Position numbers and translations under genes: made by a program | Shown here: positions 33,382 to 42,699 of the stretch, piece after piece | How the letters are laid out: each line of letters opens with the position of its first letter | Position numbering within the stretch: position 1 is the stretch's first letter | The notes under the pieces: generated by a model | Database searches by the model: none | Told to the model about the DNA's origin: nothing | What the model saw: only the letters and a program-made list of their open reading frames with translations | From: Haliea sp. | Lineage (GTDB): Bacteria > Pseudomonadota > Gammaproteobacteria > Pseudomonadales > Halieaceae | Assembly: GCA_024642265.1 (NCBI GenBank) | Contig: JAHEBL010000003.1 | Span: forward strand, 1 to 64,000 | DNA: 64,000 bases | Direction of reading: 5' to 3'

Positions 33382-34659
33382 ATGGCCACGAATTATCTAA
33401 TGCCGAAACTGGCGATGGGAATGAACGAGGGCACCGTGGTCGAGTGGCTGGTGACCGAAGGCCAGCAGGTCGAGCGCGGCGCGCCCCTGATGGAGGTCGA
33501 GACTGAGAAAGTCGCGTATGACGTGGAAGCGCCAGTGGGCGGCTGGTTCCATATTCTGGTACCCGCCGGTGATACCGTGCCGGTGGAGTCGGTGATCGGC
33601 CAGTTTGCCGCGAGCGCGGAGGAATATGCAGAAATAACAGGCGGTGCGACACCGCCGGCTGCACCCGCCCCCACCCCGGCAGTGACATTCAACGACAAGC
33701 TCACTTCCACCGGTGCTGTGATGGGATCTGTTCCGACCGCAGCGGCACCAGCGGCGATCAGTAGCCGTATCAAAGCCTCCCCGCTGGCACGCAAGCTGGC
33801 CCGTGACCGCGACATCGATCTCGCCACACTGACAGGGACAGGGCCCGAAGGACGCATCGTAAAACGCGATGTACTGGCGGCGAAAGCCCAGGCGCCGCTG
33901 ACCGTCGCGGCGGCGACAGTGGCTGAACCAGGCGCGCTTACGGTGAAGGGTACGGTACCCCTGAAAGGCATGCGCGGCGCCATTGCCCGGCGCATGACCC
34001 AGAGCCTGCAGACAGCCGCCCAGTTATCACAATTTTCCGAGGTGGATGCCAGCCGGCTGCTGAAAGCGCGCAAGCGTTTTATCGCCAATGCCGACGCCTA
34101 CGGCACCCGGGTATCGGTCAACGCATTTGTCGTAAAGGCCATGGCAGTAGCCTGCCAGGCGGTTCCCATCGCCAATGCCGGTATCGTCGATGACCAGATC
34201 GTGCTGTGGAACGAGGTTAACGTGGGCATAGCCGTATCCCTGCCCGGCCAGGGTGAGTGGGACAGCGGCTTGATTGTACCGGTGCTGCGCAACGCGGAAC
34301 GCAAGGGACTGGTGCAGATAGACACCGAGTTGCGCGACCTCGCCACCCGTGCCCGGGAAGGGCGGCTGCTGCCAGGAGAAACCGAGGGCGGCACCATCAC
34401 CCTCTCCACCACCGCGGCCATGGGCGGCGAGGCCATGTACTCCTGGTCCACGCCGGTACTCAACCTGCCCCAGGCACTCATCGTCCAGCCGGGCATGATC
34501 ATGCCGCGTGCAGCGGTACACAAGGGCAAGATCAGGAAGCGCGAGATGATGCCGCTGAGCATAACCTTCGACCACCGCGTGCTCGACGGTGACCCGGTGG
34601 CGGGTTTTGTCATCGCGCTGCGTCGCTGTCTGCAGTCGCCCGAACTGATGCTGGCCTGA
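33382..34659 (+). CDS. Dihydrolipoamide acyltransferase E2
   Basis: A 425-residue E2 core subunit. It has one N-terminal lipoyl domain (lipoyl Lys43 in METEKVAYDVEA), a flexible Ala/Pro linker, a peripheral subunit-binding domain around residues 130-170 (SPLARKLARDRDI, GPEGRIVKRDVL), and the catalytic acyltransferase domain ending with the His398/Asp402 motif (DHRVLDGD). It moves the acyl group from E1 to CoA. It follows E1 beta by 12 bp. Confidence 0.92.
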   Translation: MATNYLMPKLAMGMNEGTVVEWLVTEGQQVERGAPLMEVETEKVAYDVEAPVGGWFHILVPAGDTVPVESVIGQFAASAEEYAEITGGATPPAAPAPTPAVTFNDKLTSTGAVMGSVPTAAAPAAISSRIKASPLARKLARDRDIDLATLTGTGPEGRIVKRDVLAAKAQAPLTVAAATVAEPGALTVKGTVPLKGMRGAIARRMTQSLQTAAQLSQFSEVDASRLLKARKRFIANADAYGTRVSVNAFVVKAMAVACQAVPIANAGIVDDQIVLWNEVNVGIAVSLPGQGEWDSGLIVPVLRNAERKGLVQIDTELRDLATRAREGRLLPGETEGGTITLSTTAAMGGEAMYSWSTPVLNLPQALIVQPGMIMPRAAVHKGKIRKREMMPLSITFDHRVLDGDPVAGFVIALRRCLQSPELMLA

Positions 34660-34676
34660 GCAACCCGGGCTCTTGC

Positions 34677-35702
34677 TTGAAAAGCGTCGGTATTATCGTC
34701 AACCCGGCCGCGGGCAAGGACCTGCGGCGCCTGGTCGCATTTGGCTCAACCGCCACCCATAGTGAAAAGGTCAACGCGGTGGTGCGCATCCTGCGGGCGC
34801 TCGATGCACTGGGCGTGGAACGAGTGCGCATAGCACCGGACCCGACCAACCTCGGCCAGCGCGCTATCGGGGCCATCGGCGATGAGCTGGTATCTATCGA
34901 CGCCGCCTGCCTGGAGCTGCCCTGGCTGCTGGGCAGTCGCAGCGATACCGAACGCGCCGCCACACTCATGCGCGAGCAGGACTTTGGCTGCATCCTGGTA
35001 CTGGGGGGCGATGGCACCAGCCGGGCGGTGGCCAGCCACTGCGGCGATGTGCCGCTGATACCCATATCCACAGGCACCAACAACGCCTTCCCCCGCATGC
35101 TCGAGGGAACCCTTGCGGGCATGGCAGCGGCCTGCGCGGTGCGCGCCCTGCATGGCGAAGAGGCACTGGTGCAGGCCCCGATGCTGCGCCTGCTCGCCGA
35201 TGGTGAGGAAGTGTCACACGCGCTGGTGGATATCGCGGTGATCGACACAATTGACAGCGGTGCGATCGCGGTCTGGGAAGGCCACTCTGTTCGCGAGTTA
35301 TTTCTGGCCCAGGCCAGGCCCGACAGTATCGGCTTGTCCGCGATTGGCGGCTGCCTGGCACCGCTGGAACCCGGCTGTGGCCAGGGCCTGCACCTGCAGC
35401 TTGGAGAAGTTGATGACCCCACCTGCACCCACGTTACCGCGCCCATGGCACCGGGCCTGGTGGTGAGGATCGCGGTGAGGGACTTCGCGCGCTTCAGCGA
35501 GCGGGCCGGTGTAAACACCAGTGAGGGCGTGTTCGCTTTTGACGGGGAGCGGGAAATGGCCATTGACGATAGATTCTGCTGGGAGGTTGTCTACGACCCC
35601 CGGGGGCCGCGAGTTGTCGATGTCCAGCAGGCACTCGCCCTCGGTATTGAACGCGGGCTGTTCCGGGATGACTTTCACCCGGCGGCATACCAGAAACCAT
35701 AA
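34677..35702 (+). CDS. AcoX-like NAD-kinase-fold protein
   Basis: A 341-residue protein starting with TTG. The N-terminal IIVNPAAGK and the diacylglycerol/NAD kinase motif GGDGT (110-114), then STGTNNAFP, place it in the ATP-NAD kinase superfamily, AcoX branch. AcoX is encoded in acetoin catabolic operons but has no established reaction. It lies between E2 and E3 genes here, 17 bp after E2, which is the main reason to call the complex acetoin-type. Confidence 0.82.
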   Translation: MKSVGIIVNPAAGKDLRRLVAFGSTATHSEKVNAVVRILRALDALGVERVRIAPDPTNLGQRAIGAIGDELVSIDAACLELPWLLGSRSDTERAATLMREQDFGCILVLGGDGTSRAVASHCGDVPLIPISTGTNNAFPRMLEGTLAGMAAACAVRALHGEEALVQAPMLRLLADGEEVSHALVDIAVIDTIDSGAIAVWEGHSVRELFLAQARPDSIGLSAIGGCLAPLEPGCGQGLHLQLGEVDDPTCTHVTAPMAPGLVVRIAVRDFARFSERAGVNTSEGVFAFDGEREMAIDDRFCWEVVYDPRGPRVVDVQQALALGIERGLFRDDFHPAAYQKP

Positions 35703-35720
35703 CCCTTGCGGGAGCAAACC

Positions 35721-37115
35721 ATGTCCGAACCGACAATTGATATTGCCATTATCGGCGCCGGCCCGGGGGGCTACGTCGCCGCGATCCGCGCGGCGCAACT
35801 GGGGCTGCAAGTCGCCGTTGTCGAAATGGATACCCCGGGCGGCGTATGCCTCAACTGGGGCTGCATCCCCTCGAAAAACCTTATCCAGCAGGCCGAGGAC
35901 TACCATGTGCTCCACAGGATGGAAAAACTGGGGGTAAAGGTAGACCGCTCCGGCCTTGACTACGGCAAGGTGCACGCAAACTCCCGAGCGGCAGCCAATA
36001 CGCTGGCCGGCGGCGTCACCGGACTACTGCGCAAAAACAAGGTAAAGGTCATCAAGGGCCGCGCGCGGCTGGCGGGCGCGGGCAAGGTGGTCATCGAGGG
36101 CGGAGAAACCCTCAGCGCGAAGAATATACTGATCGCCACGGGTTCGCGCCCGATGGACGTCAAGGGCTTTGAATTCGACGAACAGCAGGTGCTCTCCTCT
36201 ACCGGCATCCTGGATCTCAAAACACTGCCAGAGTCACTGGTCATACTGGGCGGGGGCGCGATCGGCTGTGAGTTCGCTTTTGTGATGAATGCTTTCGGTG
36301 TAGCGGTCACCGTGGTCGAAATGACGGACCACCTGCTGCCGACAGAGGACTTCGAGTGCGCCGCGGTACTGCAGGCGGAATTCGAAAAGGCGGGTATTAC
36401 TGTACTCACCGACACCCGGGCCACCGCTTTGACCCGCTCGGCGAAGGGCGTCAGCGTGTCACTCAGTACCCCTGCGGGCGACGTCGCCGTCAAGGCCGAC
36501 AAGGCACTGGTGGTATTCGGCCGGCGCCCCAATACCGAGGAACTGGGACTGGACTCCGTGGGCCTGAAAACCGATGAGCGCGGCTACATTCCGGTCGGCG
36601 ATTACAACCAGACCTCCGCCAAAGGCGTGTTCGCCATTGGCGATGTGACCAGTACCCCCCTGCTGGCCCACGTGGCGTCCCGGGAAGGCGAGCTGGCAGT
36701 CGGGTTCATTGCTGGCCATGGCGGCCAGATGAAGCAGGTTGATACGGCGGCGGTACCGTCGGCCATCTACTGCGAACCCCAGGTAGCCGGCTTCGGCCTG
36801 CGGGAGGACGAGGCGAAGAGCAAGGGTATCGCTATTCGCAAGTCGGTATTCCCCTACCGGGGTATCGGCAAGGCAGTGGCCGTAGGCAAGCCGAATGGGC
36901 TGGTAAAAATAATCACCGACCCCGACACCGGTGAGATACTCGGAGCTCATGTGGTGGGGCTTAACGCCACCGAGATCCTGCATGAGATACTGCTGGCGAA
37001 GACGGCGGAATTGTTGCCGGAGGATATAACCCGGATGATTCACGCACATCCGACGCTGTCCGAGGGTGTGATGGAAGCCGCGTTGGGCCTGACCGGGGCG
37101 CCCATACATATGTAG
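35721..37115 (+). CDS. lpdA: Dihydrolipoyl dehydrogenase (E3)
   Basis: A 464-residue flavoprotein that re-oxidises the dihydrolipoyl arm with NAD+. It has the FAD motif IGAGPGGYVA (11-20), the redox disulfide Cys43/Cys48 (GGVCLNWGCIPSK), the NAD motif LGGGAIGCEF and the C-terminal His/Glu of HAHPTLSEG. It lacks a lipoyl domain. The ATG at 35721 has a Shine-Dalgarno (GGGAG). It is the last gene of the dehydrogenase operon, 18 bp after the AcoX-like gene. Confidence 0.93.
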   Translation: MSEPTIDIAIIGAGPGGYVAAIRAAQLGLQVAVVEMDTPGGVCLNWGCIPSKNLIQQAEDYHVLHRMEKLGVKVDRSGLDYGKVHANSRAAANTLAGGVTGLLRKNKVKVIKGRARLAGAGKVVIEGGETLSAKNILIATGSRPMDVKGFEFDEQQVLSSTGILDLKTLPESLVILGGGAIGCEFAFVMNAFGVAVTVVEMTDHLLPTEDFECAAVLQAEFEKAGITVLTDTRATALTRSAKGVSVSLSTPAGDVAVKADKALVVFGRRPNTEELGLDSVGLKTDERGYIPVGDYNQTSAKGVFAIGDVTSTPLLAHVASREGELAVGFIAGHGGQMKQVDTAAVPSAIYCEPQVAGFGLREDEAKSKGIAIRKSVFPYRGIGKAVAVGKPNGLVKIITDPDTGEILGAHVVGLNATEILHEILLAKTAELLPEDITRMIHAHPTLSEGVMEAALGLTGAPIHM

Positions 37116-37298
37116 CGACCACCCTGTGCACTGCCGCTACTTTCTGGCTCTTCGAACCCAGTTGCGGATACTATTACGTCGATTCGTCCTCACGCCAACA
37201 AGGGGAAGGCAGGAATGGTACCGATCAAACCCTGCTGCGCCTGGCCGCCGAATCCCGGCCCGCCCCGGCATCAACAGCTCAAACCAATGGACTGAAGC

Positions 37299-37619
37299 AT
37301 GCACAGCCTGATTTTTTATGCCTACGCCGGCATCGTGGCCATTACCTCACTGCGACCTGCTGGTGATATGAATATCGATCCCATGGATAAAGTCGTCCAT
37401 CTGCTGGTTTACTATATCTTCGCGGTCTTCGGCCACCGCGCGCTGACGAACAAGCGCTACTACCCCTACCTGTGTCTTGGCATTATTGCCTACGGTGCGC
37501 TGCTGGAGCTGGGGCAATCCTATGTTCCCGGACGGCACATGTCGGCTTACGACCTGCTGGCAAACACCCTCGGGGTCCTGCTGGGGGCCGCGGTCGTCAC
37601 GCGCCGGGCTGCCCGGTGA
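37299..37619 (+). CDS. VanZ-like small membrane protein
   Basis: A 106-residue protein with about three to four hydrophobic segments and the VanZ-family pattern (DKVVHLLVYYIFAVFGHRAL, LELGQSYVPGRHMSAYDLLANTLGVLLG). VanZ-like proteins are common envelope proteins; VanZ itself gives low-level teicoplanin resistance, but a role here is unknown. It lies 183 bp after lpdA with no clear signal between. Confidence 0.78.
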   Translation: MHSLIFYAYAGIVAITSLRPAGDMNIDPMDKVVHLLVYYIFAVFGHRALTNKRYYPYLCLGIIAYGALLELGQSYVPGRHMSAYDLLANTLGVLLGAAVVTRRAAR

Positions 37620-37722
37620 TACCATACCTGCTGGCGTTGGGGGCCAAAAAACCCGCCGCATGATAGCCGCGCTGGTTTTGCCGCAATATACTCTTTAACT
37701 ATCAATCAGTTAGGATAATTCG

Positions 37723-38022
37723 ATGTACTATGCAATTCTCTGTGAAGACGTAAAGGACAGCCTGCCGATGCGCCAGGGCGCCCGCCCGGCCCACCTGGCA
37801 AGGCTGCAGGAGCTGGTGGACCAGGGCCGACTGCTCGCGGCGGGCCCCCACCCCGCACTCGACACCGCGGACCCTGGGGAGGCCGGATTTACCGGCAGCC
37901 TGATCATCGCCGAGTTTGACAGCCTGGAGGGCGCCACTGCCTGGGCGGACTCGGACCCCTATGTGGACGCGGGTGTTTTCAGTCGCGTGATCGTCAAACC
38001 CTACAAGCTGGTGCTGCCCTGA
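37723..38022 (+). CDS. YciI family protein
   Basis: A 99-residue ferredoxin-like alpha/beta protein: [10 protein letters not shown], the conserved [11 protein letters not shown] and HPALDT, and [20 protein letters not shown]. The Asp/His pattern is that of YciI, a small enzyme-like family of unsettled function. It is preceded by a TTAGGATAATTCG leader and lies 103 bp after the VanZ-like gene. Confidence 0.88.
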   Translation: MYYAILCEDVKDSLPMRQGARPAHLARLQELVDQGRLLAAGPHPALDTADPGEAGFTGSLIIAEFDSLEGATAWADSDPYVDAGVFSRVIVKPYKLVLP

Positions 38023-38101
38023 GCTTAAATTTACCGGCAAACGGGGTTACACTGGCGGCCTTTTCGGCAGCCCGCGCGCTCCCGATATCGTCCAGGCCAA
38101 T

Positions 38102-38797
38102 ATGAAGGAATCCGTTTTGAAATTTGCACTGTCTTTTTTGCTGCTTGTCGGGCTGTTGGGTTCCAACATCGAAGTCCACGCCCAGGACGTACGCTATATC
38201 AGTGACAAGCAATACATTCCCGTGCGCCGCGGTGCCGGCAACGAATTCAAGATTATCCACCGGGGCCTGCCGACCGGCACACGCCTGAAGGTGTCGAAGG
38301 TGTCCGAGAACGGCGAGTGGGCGGAAATCACCACCGATGATGGCACCAGCGGCTGGATACGGGCCCAGTACCTGATGAAGGAGGTCCCGGCCCAGCAGCG
38401 CCTGGACGAAATCACACAGAAAGCCAGGCAGGCCGGCGGGCTGACCGAAGCACTGGAGCAGGAAGTATCGACCCTCGAGACCGAGCGGGACACGCTGTTG
38501 GGGCAGGTCGCCGAGTATGAACTGCAACTGGGTACGGTCAACGATGAGTTGAGCCAGCTCAAACAGATTTCGGGCAAAGCCGTGCAATTGGATGAGGACA
38601 ACCGCCGCCTGGTGGTGAGCTCCGAGCAGCTGCGTGCGGAGCTCGACATGCTGGAGGCTGAAAACCAGCGCCTGCACGACAAGGTGGACAGCGAGGATTT
38701 CCTCAACGGGGCGCTGGCGGTTTTACTCGGCGTCATTATCACCCTGGTGGTACCGCGGCTGTGGCCCAAGCGCCGCAAGAGTTCAAGCTGGGCATAA
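38102..38797 (+). CDS. SH3/coiled-coil envelope protein (YgiM type, TIGR04211)
   Basis: A 231-residue protein: signal peptide 1-27 (cleavage near VHA-QD), a bacterial SH3 domain at about 30-95 (VRYISDKQYIPVRRGAGNEFKIIHRGLPTGTRLKV, ending WIRAQYLM), a coiled coil at about 110-198, and a C-terminal membrane helix (about 204-221) followed by a basic tail. This is the layout of E. coli YgiM. The SH3 domain would sit in the periplasm and could touch peptidoglycan; the function is not established. Confidence 0.88.
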   Translation: MKESVLKFALSFLLLVGLLGSNIEVHAQDVRYISDKQYIPVRRGAGNEFKIIHRGLPTGTRLKVSKVSENGEWAEITTDDGTSGWIRAQYLMKEVPAQQRLDEITQKARQAGGLTEALEQEVSTLETERDTLLGQVAEYELQLGTVNDELSQLKQISGKAVQLDEDNRRLVVSSEQLRAELDMLEAENQRLHDKVDSEDFLNGALAVLLGVIITLVVPRLWPKRRKSSSWA

Positions 38798-38825
38798 GCC
38801 CTGTCTCATCCTGGAGAAATACATC

Positions 38826-39398
38826 GTGCTGAAAAGGCTGCTTGTTTGCTTCGCCATCCTGTTGGCTCCTCTGGCCATTGCACAGGAGACGCCCCTGCCC
38901 AATCCGCAGGTGATAATCAAGACCAGCGAGGGCGATATCACCCTGCGTCTGTTCCGCGACAAGGCCCCTCTCAGCGTCGATAATTTCCTCGCCTACGTCG
39001 ACGCGGGTTTTTATAACGGCACGATATTCCACCGGGTGATTCCTAATTTCATGATCCAGGGCGGCGGCTTTCTCCCGGACATGAGCCAAAAAGCCACCGG
39101 GGACCCGGTGCCCAACGAGTCCCGGAATCGCCTGCACAATACTCGCGGCACCATCGCCATGGCGCGCACCAATGATCCGGATTCCGCCACCGCGCAGTTT
39201 TTCATCAACCAGCGCAACAACCTGCAGCTGGACTGGGCGCCGGGGCGCGACGGTTACACGGTGTTCGGCGAAGTCATCCTGGGGATGAATATTGTGGACT
39301 TCATCGCTACAGCGCCCACCGGTAAAGTGGGCATGTTGGACGACGTGCCGCTGCAGCCGATCATGATAAAAGAAATCGTGCGCGCCAAGGCCCTATGA
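38826..39398 (+). CDS. Periplasmic cyclophilin-type peptidyl-prolyl isomerase
   Basis: A 190-residue protein starting with GTG behind GGAG. It has a signal peptide of about 20 residues (cleavage near AIA-QE) and a cyclophilin domain ([35 protein letters not shown], the active-site Arg in [22 protein letters not shown]). It would speed proline isomerisation of exported proteins, like PpiA. Its stop overlaps the pdxJ start (ATGA), an unusual coupling. Confidence 0.92.
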   Translation: MLKRLLVCFAILLAPLAIAQETPLPNPQVIIKTSEGDITLRLFRDKAPLSVDNFLAYVDAGFYNGTIFHRVIPNFMIQGGGFLPDMSQKATGDPVPNESRNRLHNTRGTIAMARTNDPDSATAQFFINQRNNLQLDWAPGRDGYTVFGEVILGMNIVDFIATAPTGKVGMLDDVPLQPIMIKEIVRAKAL

Positions 39399-40156
39399 TC
39401 GCGCTCAGCGTCAATCTCAACAAAATAGCCCTGATACGCAACTCCCGGGATACCACCAACCCCAGCGTCACTGAACACGCGCGCATGTGCATCGCGGCGG
39501 GCGCGGACGGCATAACGGTTCACCCCCGCCCCGACCAGCGCCATATTCGCGCCCGGGACTGCGTTGACCTCGCCGCAATGCTGACGGTGGAATTCAACAT
39601 TGAAGGGAACCCGATGGCCGGTCCCCGGCGCAGCGAACGCGCCGGTGTCGGCGACTACCCGGGCTTCATGGAACTGGTAAAAGCGCTGCGCCCCGCCCAG
39701 TGCACCCTGGTACCCGACGGTGACGATCAGCTCACCTCAGATCACGGTTTCGACCTTAAAAAAGATGGCGAAAAGGTTGCGCCCCTGGTATCCGAGCTGA
39801 AATCCCTCGGTATCCGCACCAGCCTGTTCATGGATCCCGAGCCGGAACAGATTCGCCTCGCAGCACAGGTGGGCGCCGACCGTATCGAACTCTACACCGA
39901 AAGCTACGCCCGGGCGTTCAGGACAGGCACGAACGTGGACAGCGTTCTGCACCAGTTTGTCAGCGCAGCTGAGACTGCAGCACAGGAAGGCCTTGGGCTG
40001 AATGCCGGCCACGACCTGGACCTGGATAACCTGCCACGCTTCGCTACCGTTCCCGGCCTGCTGGAAGTCTCCATCGGCCACGCGCTGACCGTGGATGCCA
40101 TTCGCATGGGCCTGGCCAATGCGGTTGCGGCATACCAGAAAGCGTTGGGTAAATAG
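39395..40156 (+). CDS. pdxJ: Pyridoxine 5'-phosphate synthase, divergent type
   Basis: A 253-residue TIM barrel that makes pyridoxine 5'-phosphate from DXP and 3-amino-2-oxopropyl phosphate. The active-site loop [15 protein letters not shown] (38-52; His43, Arg45, His50) and Glu70 (FNIEGNP) are present. However, [22 protein letters not shown] and [15 protein letters not shown] resemble the Bacteroidetes form more than the usual proteobacterial NIDHVATLR / VPE-R-E-TTEGG form. There is also an insert at about 74-88. It is coupled to a cyclophilin gene, not in the usual recO-pdxJ-acpS context. Confidence 0.9.
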   Translation: MIALSVNLNKIALIRNSRDTTNPSVTEHARMCIAAGADGITVHPRPDQRHIRARDCVDLAAMLTVEFNIEGNPMAGPRRSERAGVGDYPGFMELVKALRPAQCTLVPDGDDQLTSDHGFDLKKDGEKVAPLVSELKSLGIRTSLFMDPEPEQIRLAAQVGADRIELYTESYARAFRTGTNVDSVLHQFVSAAETAAQEGLGLNAGHDLDLDNLPRFATVPGLLEVSIGHALTVDAIRMGLANAVAAYQKALGK

Positions 40157-40226
40157 ACGGCCCTGCGCAGCTGATCCTGGTCGAACGAATCGCCGCAGAT
40201 AAACCAGCGCTATTGTGCTCTTTGCC

Positions 40227-40619
40227 CTAGCGAGCGGCGAGCCGCTCCCGCAGACCCTCGGGAAGACGCGATGGCGCTTTAGTGGCTGCATCCAGATGCA
40301 CCAGCACCGCGGTCCCGCGCACGGTGACTTTACCGCCCTGCGACATTTCACAGACTATCGTGAGGGAACTGTTGCCGGCCCTGGCATCGGTGACAGTGGC
40401 AATGACATCGCTGCCGTAGAAAGTCTCTGCAACAAAGTCGATATGCAGTGACGCCAGCACCCAGTGCAGTGTCGACTCCGTTCCCTCCTCACCCAGCGAT
40501 TCCACGAAGGAAATCCGCGCCACCTCGAACCAGGCGGCAATGGAGGCATTGTTGATATGCCCGAGGGCATCCGTTTCATAAAACCGTGGACTGATGGTGA
40601 TGGAATATGGGGACGACAA
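40227..40619 (-). CDS. Acyl-CoA thioesterase (4-hydroxybenzoyl-CoA thioesterase-like)
   Basis: A 130-residue hotdog-fold protein starting with TTG after GGAGTG. The motif FYETDALGHINNASIAAWFEVARI carries the catalytic Asp of the YbgC/4-HBT group, and DFVAETFYGSDVIA follows. It would hydrolyse an acyl-CoA thioester in the cytosol; the substrate is unknown. It lies convergent to pdxJ and downstream of the glycine-zipper gene on the same strand (41 bp). Confidence 0.85.
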   Translation of the reverse strand: MSSPYSITISPRFYETDALGHINNASIAAWFEVARISFVESLGEEGTESTLHWVLASLHIDFVAETFYGSDVIATVTDARAGNSSLTIVCEMSQGGKVTVRGTAVLVHLDAATKAPSRLPEGLRERLAAR

Positions 40620-40660
40620 AATTCACTCCGTTAAAAAATTCCGGCAAGCCGACCGGCGTT

Positions 40661-41212
40661 TCATTCAGAATACGAGCGACCTGAACGCGACAGCACCAGC
40701 TGACCATCCTGCACAGGAATGACCGCACCGGGATCATAATCCATGCGCACTTGGCCGGATTCCTCGCCCAGGCGATACTGCACATCGTAGCCAACCGTGC
40801 GCTGGCTGGTGTCGGTCACAGTCTTGCACTGGCGCTCGGTGGTCTGATAGGTGTCGTTTTCCTGCATACTGCCCTGGACCTTGTTACCGGCAATGCCGCC
40901 GACCACGGCGCCGGCGATTTTCGCGCCCTTGTTTTTGCCGCCCCCGCCTATTGCATCACCGGCCAGGCCGCCCGCCACTGCACCCAGCACGCTGCCGGTG
41001 ATCTTGTGTTCATCCTTGATCGGCTTCTGGCGGGTGACCACAACGTCCTTACACTCTTCACGTGGTGTTTTCACCGTTTCCGTCACCGGCGTTACCGCCG
41101 TCACCTGGGCGAACTCCGGCCCCGAAGAGAGCATGTTGTAGCCGGCGAACCCCCCCGCTGCAGTCGCCACAGCGACCCCGAGTACAGTGCCGGTAAGCAT
41201 GGATTTGTTCAT
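40661..41212 (-). CDS. Glycine-zipper 2TM (17-kDa antigen-like) protein
   Basis: A 183-residue protein with an N-terminal hydrophobic helix (about 6-28) and a central glycine-zipper hairpin GSVLGAVAGGLAGDAIGGG ... IAGAVVGGIAGNKVQG. A C-terminal beta-type region ends in PGAVIPVQDGQLVLSRSG. This is the 17-kDa surface antigen / glycine-zipper family of envelope proteins, often outer-membrane linked. There is no lipobox. The role is unknown. Confidence 0.82.
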   Translation of the reverse strand: MNKSMLTGTVLGVAVATAAGGFAGYNMLSSGPEFAQVTAVTPVTETVKTPREECKDVVVTRQKPIKDEHKITGSVLGAVAGGLAGDAIGGGGKNKGAKIAGAVVGGIAGNKVQGSMQENDTYQTTERQCKTVTDTSQRTVGYDVQYRLGEESGQVRMDYDPGAVIPVQDGQLVLSRSGRSYSE

Positions 41213-41385
41213 TGATAACTCCTGGTCTGGTTGAGCCGTGCAGCCGGTGGCCCGGCTCTCATCAACTTGGCAGCGTCTCGCAGGGATCGCTGTGAGGCCA
41301 GCTTAACGCCCGCCGGAACCGACTCAAGCCCGGCATGGGCGCAAAATTACCGCAATCAAAATGGAATACTACAGGGCAAAAACGG

Positions 41386-42693
41386 TCAGCGGCCCGCCAC
41401 CAGGCTGATCATCACCCCGGCCGCCACCGCCGAGCCGATAACCCCGGCAACATTCGGCCCCATGGCGTGCATCAGCAAAAAATTATGGGGATCCGCTTCC
41501 AGGCCAAGCTTGTTGCTGACCCGCGCCGCCATCGGCACGGCCGACACACCGGCCGAGCCAATCAGGGGGTTGACCGGTGAGCCCCCCATTTTGTTCATGA
41601 GTTTGGCGATAAGCACACCCGATGCGGTGCCGATGGCAAAGGCGACAATGCCCAGGCCGAGAATACCGAGGGTATTGACGTCAAGAAACTTGTCCGCCAC
41701 CAGCTTTGAGCCCACCGAAAGGCCGAGAAAAATAGTAGTGATATTGATCAGGGCGTTCTGCGCGGTAAAGCTAAGGCGCTCCACCACGCCGCACTCTTTC
41801 ATAAGGTTACCAAAGCAGAACATACCCAGCAGTGGCGCGGCAGCCGGCAACAGCAAGGCCACCAGGATCAACAGTACCAGGGGAAACACGATTTTCTCGC
41901 GTCTGGACACCTGCCGCAGCTGCACCATGACAATGCGACGCTCCGCCTCGGTGGTGAGAGCGCGCATGATGGGTGGCTGTATCAGAGGCACCAATGCCAT
42001 ATAGGAATAGGCGGCGACCGCGATGGCGCCCAGCAGATCCGGCGCCAGCAGGCTGGCAACGTAGATGGCCGTGGGGCCGTCGGCACCGCCGATGATACCG
42101 ATGGCGGCCGCATCGCTGAGACTGAAGTTCATCAGGCCGATGCTGCTCAAACCGACCGCGCCCAGTACCGTGGCAAAGATACCGAACTGGGCGGCGGCAC
42201 CCAGGAACAGGGTCTTGGGGTTGCCCAGCAGGGGACCGAAGTCGGTCATTGCCCCAACGCCCATGAAAATGACCAGCGGCGCCACACCGCTGGCAATCGC
42301 AACGGTATAGAAGTTATAGAGCATACCGTTGCTGTAGCTGGCGTGTTCGGCCACTTGTGTCATTGCCAGTTGCACAGGCGCGCCAGCGGCATGGTAGGCG
42401 GCGAGCAATTCCCCGGGCGACGCCCCGACGGCGGTACCCAGGGTGCGGGCGAATTCACCCAGCAGCGCGGGATCGCCGGCGTACACGGCATTTTCCACCG
42501 CGGACCACGCCAGGCCGGCCCCGGGGATATTTGCCAGGATGCCGCCAAAGCCGATGGGTACCAGCAGCAAGGGCTCGAAACCCTTGCGGATGGCCAGGAA
42601 CAAAAGTCCGAGGCCAATCAGAATCATAAAGGCCTGGCCGGCCTGGATCTGGGCCACACCGGAGGAGTCCCAAAGCAGCAGCAGATTATCCAT
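41386..42693 (-). CDS. oadB: Oxaloacetate decarboxylase subunit beta (Na+ pump)
   Basis: A 435-residue polytopic membrane protein that decarboxylates carboxybiotin and exports Na+. The essential Asp region [10 protein letters not shown] (202-211, Asp205) is present, as is the C-terminal core [17 protein letters not shown]. Its length matches the family. It starts 6 bp after the oadA stop. The last of three subunit genes in oadG-oadA-oadB; a sodium pump fits a marine host. Confidence 0.95.
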   Translation of the reverse strand: MDNLLLLWDSSGVAQIQAGQAFMILIGLGLLFLAIRKGFEPLLLVPIGFGGILANIPGAGLAWSAVENAVYAGDPALLGEFARTLGTAVGASPGELLAAYHAAGAPVQLAMTQVAEHASYSNGMLYNFYTVAIASGVAPLVIFMGVGAMTDFGPLLGNPKTLFLGAAAQFGIFATVLGAVGLSSIGLMNFSLSDAAAIGIIGGADGPTAIYVASLLAPDLLGAIAVAAYSYMALVPLIQPPIMRALTTEAERRIVMVQLRQVSRREKIVFPLVLLILVALLLPAAAPLLGMFCFGNLMKECGVVERLSFTAQNALINITTIFLGLSVGSKLVADKFLDVNTLGILGLGIVAFAIGTASGVLIAKLMNKMGGSPVNPLIGSAGVSAVPMAARVSNKLGLEADPHNFLLMHAMGPNVAGVIGSAVAAGVMISLVAGR

Positions 42694-42699
42694 GCGGGG

